This document shows positions 56,719-64,000 of a DNA stretch of 64,000 bases, piece by piece. The stretch comes from Rhynchosporium graminicola (taxonomy: Eukaryota > Ascomycota > Leotiomycetes > Helotiales > Ploettnerulaceae), in NCBI GenBank assembly GCA_900074885.1, contig FJUW01000030.1, forward strand, positions 310,001 through 374,000, in the 5' to 3' direction. A program made the position numbers and the translations under genes. Numbering within the stretch: the stretch's first letter is position 1; each line of letters begins with the position of its first letter. The notes under the pieces are model-generated. The model was not told the DNA's origin. It did not search any database and worked only from the letters and a program-made list of their open reading frames with translations.

Positions 56719-59700
56719 ATGTCGTCTTCCGTGCGCCCAGGAGGCCCAGATGCCAAAGTCGTGTCATTCGATACCCCCGAGGTATGTCTAAACTAATATC
56801 CTGCTGCAGCACGCGACGAATTGAACACTAACTTGTTTACTGTCCCAGAAAACCGCGCCTAGCAGAAATGGCGCAACTACAAAACACGACTCCATAAACG
56901 AAAAAGGAGCTTTAGAATCAGTCCTTCCAAAATCAGCTCTCGTAACCCAAGAAGTCACCGCAGAATTCATATTACAAGACAAAGAAGCTCTGTATCCAGA
57001 TCCCGGCACTGAGAAGCTATTCGAAGTAGAGAGTAGCGCATTCGCTTTCTCGCCTGGTCAGTTGTCGAAACTACTCAATCCTAAGAGTTTAAGTGCTTTC
57101 TATGCGCTTGGTGGAATTGCCGGGTTGGAGAAGGGATTGAGGACAAATGCGATTAGTGGTCTGAGTTTGGATGAAAATACATTGAATGGGAATGTCACTT
57201 TTGAAGAAGCGACATCAGATGTGGCTTCGTATGAGGCAATCAATGGTAATGGCAAAAGCAATGTTGTCAAACGTTCTGGAACAGGTGCATCGAAGAGAAA
57301 GTCGACCGGTGCAGCGTACGAAGATCGGATACTCGTGTTTGCTGATAATCGACTTCCGGAGAAGAAGAGCAAGAGCTTGCTGGAATTGGCTTGGATTGCT
57401 TACAACGACAAAGTTCTGATTCTCTTATCGATCGCGGCTGTTGTATCGCTGTCTTTAGGTCTATACCAGACTTTCGGCCAAAAGCATGAACCTGGAGAGG
57501 CGAAAGTCGAATGGGTGGAAGGTGTTGCAATTATGGCTGCGATCATTATCGTCGTTGTAGTCGGTACATTGAATGATTGGCAGAAAGAGAGACAATTCGT
57601 CAAACTGAATAAAAAGAAGGAAGATCGGTCAGTGAAGGTCATTCGTTCGGGGAAATCCATGGAGATCTCGGTGTATGATGTTTTGGTAGGCGATGTCATG
57701 CATCTCGAGCCCGGAGATATGGTTCCTGTGGATGGGATCCTCATTGAAGGTCACTCGATCAAGTGCGATGAGTCGTCCGCTACTGGCGAGTCGGATCTTT
57801 TGAAGAAACAAGGTGGTGCTGAGGTATTCAAGATCATCAAAGCCGGCGGCGACCTCCGAAAACTCGATCCGTTTATTTTGTCAGGAAGCAAGATGGCTGA
57901 AGGGACGGGTAGGTTCATGGTCACGGCTGTGGGAGTTCATTCTACGTTTGGTAAAACTATGATGTCCCTCCGCGAGGAAACTGATGCTACTCCTCTTCAG
58001 CAGAAACTCAATGTTTTGGCTGAGTATATTGCTAAACTCGGTGGTGGAGCTGCTTTGGTTTTGTTCATTGTGCTGTTCATCAAGTTTCTTGCTCAGCTGA
58101 AGGGAAGCCCCTTGTCTCCTTCTGAGAAAGGTCAAGAGTTCTTGAGTATCTTCATCGTCGCTGTTACTGTGGTTGTTGTAGCTGTCCCAGAAGGTCAGTC
58201 ATGAATCCGAATTCCAAGCCATGGTCCAAAGCCCCAGGTCATTTCAAAAGTGAGGTATGAAAGATAGCTAATGCTTCTTCCCAGGATTACCACTTGCTGT
58301 CACTCTTGCACTCGCATTCGCCACAACCCGCATGTTGAAAGACAACAATTTAGTCCGAGTCTTACGAGCCTGTGAAACCATGGGTAACGCAACTACAGTG
58401 TGCTCTGACAAGACCGGTACTCTCACAGAAAACAAGATGACCTTAGTAGCCGCCACAATCGGAAGCTCTACACAATTTGGCCGTCAAACAATATCCGGCA
58501 ATGACGCAGGCAGTATGATCCACCACGAAGTAACACCTTCAGACAAGCCCGATGAAAATGAAAAACAGGCTATATCCAGCTCAACCAGTTCGGACGCCAT
58601 CTCCGCCGCGGACTTCCTCTCCCATCTCGTTCCATCAGCCAAGCATCTTCTCGCCCAATCCATAGTCATGAATTCAACGGCATTTGAAGGCGAATCCGAT
58701 GGCAAACAAACATTTATCGGCTCTAAAACCGAGACTGCTTTGCTAGAATTCGCACGCACTCATCTTGCTATCGGCCCTCTTCAAGAAGAACGTTCCAATG
58801 TCCAAGTAGTACAAGTTATACCTTTCGACTCTGCAGTTAAATACATGGCTTGTGTGGTTAAGCTCGAAAATGGAACATACCGCGCTTATGCTAAAGGAGC
58901 TTCCGAGATCCTGTTAGCGAAATGTACGAAAATTATTCAGGACCCGTCTGCTGAGGACCTGGGTGAGAGTGCGCTCGCCGCTCAAGATGTCGAAAGTCTC
59001 AATCAGGTGATCTCAACATACGCATCTCGTTCGCTTCGCACTATCGCCCTTCTCTACAAAGACTTTCCAGCTTGGCCACCAGCAGAAGCTGTCATCGCCG
59101 AAGACCCTAGCCAAGCCCACTTCAACCAAGTTTTTAACGACATGACATTACTCGGTATAGTTGGAATCCAAGATCCTCTGCGAAAAGGCGTCAAAGAAGC
59201 AGTTATCGACTGCCAAAATGCTGGTGTCATCGTGCGAATGGTTACGGGAGACAATATCCAAACCGCCCAAGCTATCGCTGAAGAATGCGGTATCTATACA
59301 ACTGCCACGGGAGGAATCGTCATGGAAGGTCCTGTGTTCCGGAAATTGGATCAGGAGGATATGGATAAGATGTTACCGAAGTTGCAGGTTCTAGCTAGGT
59401 CTAGTCCGGAGGATAAGAGGATTTTGGTGAAGAGGTTGAAGGAACTTGGTGAAACTGTAGCTGTTACTGGAGATGGTAAGTGTTGGCGAAACCTATTACT
59501 TTCATATGTCCAAGGTTCGCTTGAGATATTTCTTGTTCTCGTTTCGAGATATTCTCAACCAGACAGTTTCTAACACCTATTGCGTACAGGTACAAACGAT
59601 GCTCCTGCGCTTAAAATGGCTGATATTGGTTTCTCGATGGGTATTGCGGGTACGGAGGTTGCGAAGGAAGCGAGTAGTATCATTATCATGGATGATAGTT

Positions 59701-60809
59701 TTGCGAGTATTGTGAAGGCTCTTATGTGGGGACGAGCTGTCAATGATGCTGTCAAGAAGTTCTTGCAGGTAAGTCAAACTAACATCCAGAAGCCCAAAAT
59801 TCCGAGCTAAACTTGTAACTAACAAAACACAGTTCCAACTCACAGTCAACATTACAGCCGTCGTCCTTACTTTCGTCACCGCCGTTGCCTCAAACACGGA
59901 AGAATCCATCCTCAGTGCTGTCCAACTTCTCTGGGTCAACCTCATCATGGACACCTTTGCCGCTCTCGCCCTGGCAACCGATCCTCCCACGCGCAATATC
60001 TTGAACCGTAAACCAGAAAAGAAATCTGCTCCTTTGATTACGCTCAACATGTGGAAGATGATCATCGGCCAAGCGATTTTCCAGTTGGTGGTTACATTTA
60101 TTCTGAACTTTGCCGGGAAGAGTATACTGGGCTTTGATGCGAAAGATCAGAAGGGAATTGAGGATGAGGCGCTGCAATTGAAGGCGTTGATTTTCAATAC
60201 ATTTGTTTGGATGCAGATTTTTAATCAGTATAAGTAAGTCCCATATCTCATGACCCCTCACACACAACCATGATCGCCTATTCAGGAAATGATGAGTGAG
60301 AATAAGAGGCTAAAGCTGACCATATAATTAGCAATCGCCGCCTTGATAACAAGTTCAATATCTTTGAAGGTATCCAACACAACTGGTTCTTCATTGGGAT
60401 TAATTTGATCATGATCGGCGGGCAAGTAATGATAATCTTCGTCGGCGGCGAAGCTTTCAAAGTCACCAAACTCAACGGCATCCAATGGGCTATCTGCATA
60501 GTTCTCGGCGCTCTCTCCCTACCCATCGCTGTCATCATCCGACTCATCCCAGACGCGTGGATTGCGAAGTGTATCCCGTTGATGACGTGGAAGCGAAATC
60601 TAGCGCCGGAGATCTATGATACGGAGAGCGCGAGGGTGAAGATGGGCATTAAGAGGAGGGGGAGCAGGCCGGAGGAGTTGAGCTTTATTAGGAGTGTGAG
60701 AGGTGGGAGGGTTAGTAGTTTGAAGTTGAGGGTTGAGGAGAAGGTTGCGGATAAACTTCATATTCATGGGCATGGACATGGACATCATGATGAAAAGAAT
60801 GAGAAGTGA
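56719..60809 (+). CDS. pmc1: P-type Ca2+-transporting ATPase (Pmc1/NCA type)
   Basis: Six exons, 56719-56781, 56849-58193, 58285-59475, 59590-59768, 59833-60233 and 60332-60809, give 1218 residues. This is a type IIB calcium pump. Landmarks are the actuator motif SSATGES (about residue 330), the M4 segment [20 protein letters not shown] (spliced exactly at the Gly), the phosphorylation motif [13 protein letters not shown] (Asp511), KGASEILL (nucleotide binding), [16 protein letters not shown] (hinge, also at a splice site) and [21 protein letters not shown] (M6 ion site). Pmc1 homologues export cytosolic Ca2+ into the vacuole (or across the plasma membrane in some NCA proteins) and are usually under calcineurin/Crz1 control; I did not identify a clear Crz1 site. 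The C-terminus ends with an unusual His/Gly run ([16 protein letters not shown]) that could bind metal. Introns are 67-114 bp. Confidence 0.97.
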
Positions 60810-62007
60810 TCATACGAAGGATAGCCGAAGATCTGGGGTAGGGAGAGTGGATAGATGATGTATGGAGGCTTTTCGAAGCTGGTTTGAGGCGCGGATAGAT
60901 GAATGGGAGGCTTTCTTGAGATATCTGAATCTTGAATTCCGATGCTTTATGCTCTCTCACTTTCTATGCGATCTTTCTTCTCTTCATTACTACCTTCCTA
61001 CTGACCGATCCATATCATGTGAAGCATGTGGTCCATCCCACATGTCGGAACATAATCCACAACATCCTCACTGGATGTTTCTACTGCCCCGAGGTACGAT
61101 TTTTAGGGGTTTATTTATTCACTTCACTAGCGGAAGTCGCCATCTCGCTTAGCCATACCTTTCAGCCAAAGGACTTGGGATCATCTTGGGCTGCACTTCA
61201 TCACGCTTTCTGTCCATTCTAAATATCCCGCGTCTTCGCATGCCGGTATTTGGGTGTCGAAGAATAATTTCATTCCTGGCCAATCTTAAGTCGGCAATGA
61301 GATATTTTCTTTATTTCAATATGCTTATATCAATTGACTTGGTGCTTTGCATTGACGAGCAACGTTTACCGGGTACCTGTCGTGTAAGGTGCCGATAGGT
61401 GGCAGATGCAGACAAAACAGTCCAGAAAGTTGGAGACGCATACACAAATATACAGGAGAGGATGTAGAATAGTAGAGTGGAAAAAAGGGGGGCGAAAGAG
61501 AAGTATGTAGATGTGATTGAAATTTTTTAGCATAGAATCAAGTTCAAAAGATCAGGGACGAGAGTTCTCGGGAAAGGATAATTTAGCAATGGTTCTGGTG
61601 CCGAAATTGTCTGCGTTTTGATTATGTTATCAGAGGGCTTTCTTGCTCCTCCTGAGTAGGTAAGCAGTTTCCGTTCGACAGTTCACACTTATGGGTGGGT
61701 AATCAGGACTTTTAATCTCTTTCTTTCTATACAAATTATCGGGAGCGAAAGGACATCAAGAGGACTCAGAGAAGTAGCAGATGGGTAATACGAACATCAA
61801 GAAAAGATGAAATTGGAGGGTATACTTAGCAAGCTGTTGAATAGGCATGTTCTGACATCGGAAGTGTTTGAGAATAAATCTTGATTCTGTTCCATATTGG
61901 TCGATTGTGCTGCCTTCTTTGTCTTACCAGACTGTGAGAGTCTTATGATACAACTTTGGGTCTCCAACGCCGTACGCCAAATGTAACATTCTTTCTTATT
62001 CGGGTTC
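60810..62007. other. Intergenic between convergent genes
   Basis: About 1.2 kb between the 3' ends of the Ca2+-ATPase and TAF9. Open frames of about 96 codons overlap each other at 60862-61222 and have no likeness. It is AT-rich towards 61400-61950. Confidence 0.5.
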
Positions 62008-62829
62008 TCAATCGTCTTTATCCATGTTCTCGTCCCCATCTCCATCAGCACCAAATAAATCCTCCATATGTCCCTCTCCCTCCTCATCTCTGCCCTCCTC
62101 GGCCTCTCCCATCTCGATATCCACACCCTCTCCACTAGCAACTCCTCCACTCGCAACCCCAGAAACACTCTCCTCCTCATCCTCATTGACCACCCACTGC
62201 CCCTTTAATCCCCACGGAACACCCGTCAACACAAATCTCTCACTCGGCAACCTAACCCCCCATTCATTCTGCAGCACCCTGGGCAACATGACCTTGTTCC
62301 TCTGCTGTGCCGTCTCCAACAAGAACTCCTTACTCAGACCTCCCCCGCCGTTTCCGCCTCCAAATTGGTACTGCAATCGACTACTTATAGCCAACTGTAC
62401 CGCATTGGAACTCACTTGTCCATCAGCTTCACGAAGTCCTCCGCCAGCAGGCGCGTCTCTGGCGCGTGTCTGCTGGGAGACGTAGGCATCACTGGAGAGG
62501 TGTAACGCGTCGGAGAGGATGGAAGATGAGTGCCGGTACGCGAAGTCAAGGAGCTGGAGAGGGACGCGTTCTTGGTAGGCTGTGCAGCCTAGGGAGGCGA
62601 GGAGGAGATGGATCAGGCGGGCGTCGCGGGGGCGTTTGGAGAGCCCAGAGTCTTGGAGGGATGTAAGGGGAACGGAGGGGTTCGGAACCGAGGGTGGTGT
62701 AGGTGTTTGGTTGTGTGGTGGTAGTTGGACTTGAGGTTGTGGTTGTGGTGCGGCGATGGGAGCTGCGGGTTGGGGAGTAGGTGATGTGTGGCCATTTGTT
62801 TGTGGGATGTCGCCGTTGACTTCTGCCAT
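62008..62829 (-). CDS. taf9: TFIID/SAGA subunit TAF9
   Basis: Single-exon protein of 273 residues. After a Pro/Gln-rich N-terminus of about 65 residues comes the histone-fold region RPRDARLIHLLLASLGC then TAYQERVPLQLLDFAYRHSS and ILSDALHLSSDAY. A loop follows, then SSNAVQLAISSRLQYQF. The conserved C-terminal TAF9 block is KEFLLETAQQRNKVMLP and LPSERFVLTGVPWGLKG. The tail is acidic and Gly-rich (DIEMGEAEEGRDEEGEG). TAF9 pairs with TAF6 through the histone fold in both TFIID and SAGA, so it acts in Pol II transcription initiation. The Gly-rich insertion (QFGGGNGGGG) within the fold loop is larger than in human TAF9. Transcribed divergently from the HIS4-type gene. Confidence 0.93.
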   Translation of the reverse strand: MAEVNGDIPQTNGHTSPTPQPAAPIAAPQPQPQVQLPPHNQTPTPPSVPNPSVPLTSLQDSGLSKRPRDARLIHLLLASLGCTAYQERVPLQLLDFAYRHSSSILSDALHLSSDAYVSQQTRARDAPAGGGLREADGQVSSNAVQLAISSRLQYQFGGGNGGGGLSKEFLLETAQQRNKVMLPRVLQNEWGVRLPSERFVLTGVPWGLKGQWVVNEDEEESVSGVASGGVASGEGVDIEMGEAEEGRDEEGEGHMEDLFGADGDGDENMDKDD

Positions 62830-63444
62830 GGTTGCGAGTCGTAGTATCGAAGTTCGATTTTATCACAAATGTGAAGAGATTCTCTCTTCCCGTTGGCTCC
62901 ACGCTATGGTCGTCCACGATAAGTTGATGTATTCTCTCAGGCTCGTGTCGCGATGGACTGGGCAGATGCTGATTGTTGACTTGAATTGAATGAATTGTCG
63001 TGTCTCGGTCGGGGAAAGGATTGACCAAATAAAGTGTATCAAAGTAATTGACAGCTTAGAGAGGGTTGTAGTCGAAAGTTGAAGTAGACAAGAGTTCCGG
63101 CGCAAAAGTGAAGCTGTTGATAGTGCGAATGTCAGAAGCTCGACACTCAGAGTTGCGCTCCTGCATGAAATCCACTCCACAACGCTGAAGGTGCACGCTC
63201 CACGAGCTTAAAATACCCTATACCCGCTTCGGCTATACTTTACCCCGATTCCGATAACCCCTCCAAAATGCACCAATGCTATTTCAGGGTTCATCTGCCG
63301 GAGTCGGCGAATCAAAGGAAAATGTTGACATTTGACATTTGACATTCAGGTTGACTCATTCCATTTCGAGGATATACTCAGTCATTTTTCAACCTCATAT
63401 CCAACGCTTTCCTCCCCCCACTACAACACCGTATACTGGTCATA
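62830..63444. promoter_or_regulatory. Divergent promoter between TAF9 and the HIS4-type gene
   Basis: 615 bp shared by two genes read outwards. Near the HIS4 side lie a perfect triple heptamer (TTGACAT, 63325-63345) and a TGACTCA site, then C/T-rich leader at 63380-63435. Confidence 0.6.
63352..63358 (+). promoter_or_regulatory. Gcn4/Cpc1-type site (TGACTCA)
   Basis: Exact TGACTCA, 87 bp before the start codon of the HIS4-type gene. It is the known binding sequence of Gcn4/CPC1 bZIP activators of general amino-acid control, which activate histidine biosynthesis in yeast and Neurospora. The assignment is by consensus and location only. Confidence 0.6.
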
Positions 63445-64000
63445 ATGGATACAAATTGCCCCCTCCCCTTCCTCGCCAGTGTTGACTTCACCAAGGAGTT
63501 TCCCAAGTGTGAGGATTGCTTGACGCCTGCTCAATTGTCATATCTAGGATGCGTTCACCTTACTGCGACCTCCCAAACCCTCGAGGCCCTCCTTCAATAT
63601 ATAAAGTCAAACTCTTCTCTCGAAGCATACGTCGACGTCTCCGCCATTGAGTCCACCAACGATATCCTCTCGATTCTCAACGAAGGTGCCCGCAAGATCT
63701 TCGTCAACACAACACAATTCAAGTCTTTGGAGGAATATGGAGATCGAGTCGTTCCTATCCTCGACACAGGCGATGGATCGCAAGCATATCCGCATGGAGT
63801 CTTGCTCCGATCGGCGGATTTTTTCAATACTGAGACGAGTCTGAAGAAGTTGGCTACATGGAACACTACACCTATCTACATTATAACCAGCTCAACGGAT
63901 GAGGATAACATTATCAGTTTGGCCAAAGACCATTCGGCTGTGCCCATTGTACCTTCTACAAGTCTGACAGTTGAGCGAGCTTCTCAAGATAAGGTTTCAG
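63445..64000 (+). CDS. his4: Histidine biosynthesis trifunctional protein (HIS4 type), 5' part only
   Basis: The frame is open to the window edge, giving 185 residues. Fungal HIS4 proteins combine phosphoribosyl-AMP cyclohydrolase, phosphoribosyl-ATP pyrophosphohydrolase and histidinol dehydrogenase (steps 2, 3, 9 and 10 of histidine synthesis). Only the N-terminal, poorly conserved region is present here: MDTNCPLPFLASVDF, LSYLGCVHLTATSQ, NDILSILNEGARKIFVN, then ERASQDKVS at the edge. The order and character match the region before the cyclohydrolase domain of yeast His4 (NNGVSSLFI and SQDKIVS are the counterparts). The catalytic domains lie outside the window, so the call is good but not proven. 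The TGACTCA site upstream supports it. Confidence 0.75.
   Translation, partial: MDTNCPLPFLASVDFTKEFPKCEDCLTPAQLSYLGCVHLTATSQTLEALLQYIKSNSSLEAYVDVSAIESTNDILSILNEGARKIFVNTTQFKSLEEYGDRVVPILDTGDGSQAYPHGVLLRSADFFNTETSLKKLATWNTTPIYIITSSTDEDNIISLAKDHSAVPIVPSTSLTVERASQDKVS

Overview
The window is nuclear DNA of a filamentous ascomycete (Pezizomycotina; I lean towards Leotiomycetes, but cannot prove it from sequence alone). The evidence is many short introns (mostly 43-120 bp, with GTRNGT donors and CTRAY-type branch sites), LaeA-like methyltransferases, a vacuolar-type Ca2+-ATPase, an RNA polymerase II CTD, and gene-poor AT-richer stretches with RIP-like decay. No bacterial, phage, CRISPR or convincing intact transposon features were seen. 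Exon structures were built by hand from splice consensus, reading-frame continuity and family motifs.

Layout. 0-7 kb is essentially gene-free. 7-20 kb is accessory-looking: a LaeA-like methyltransferase (+), a dual-specificity-phosphatase-like protein lacking the catalytic Arg (+), a second LaeA-like methyltransferase with 12 exons (-), an HD-domain protein (+) and an acidic low-complexity protein (-). 20.6-21.75 kb holds a head-to-tail array of about four diverged ~307-bp repeats, each with a tRNA T-arm/B-box-like hairpin. 23.8-25.4 kb is a decayed gene with CpA-to-TpA type stops. 25.9-26.6 kb is a second phosphatase-like protein (-), this one lacking the catalytic Cys. 28.3-29.4 kb is a secreted SGNH esterase. 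30.2-34.6 kb carries three tandem minus-strand paralogues of an unrecognised family, each with a PPxY motif at a nearly constant place.

From 35.8 kb the window becomes mostly housekeeping: Swd1 (COMPASS), glutathione reductase (with an apparent frameshift and a dual-start arrangement), RPB1, three unrecognised nuclear-looking proteins, a Pmc1-type Ca2+ pump, TAF9, and the 5' part of a HIS4-type histidine biosynthesis gene under a Gcn4/Cpc1-like site. Swd1, RPB1 and TAF9 all serve Pol II transcription or chromatin, but they are transcribed as separate units and I see no operon-like organisation.

The most notable signals are: (1) the three-gene PPxY family, (2) two divergent phosphatase paralogues that have each lost a different half of the C(X)5R signature, (3) the tRNA-like tandem repeat array, and (4) the GLR1 frameshift together with its redox motif being split by a long intron.
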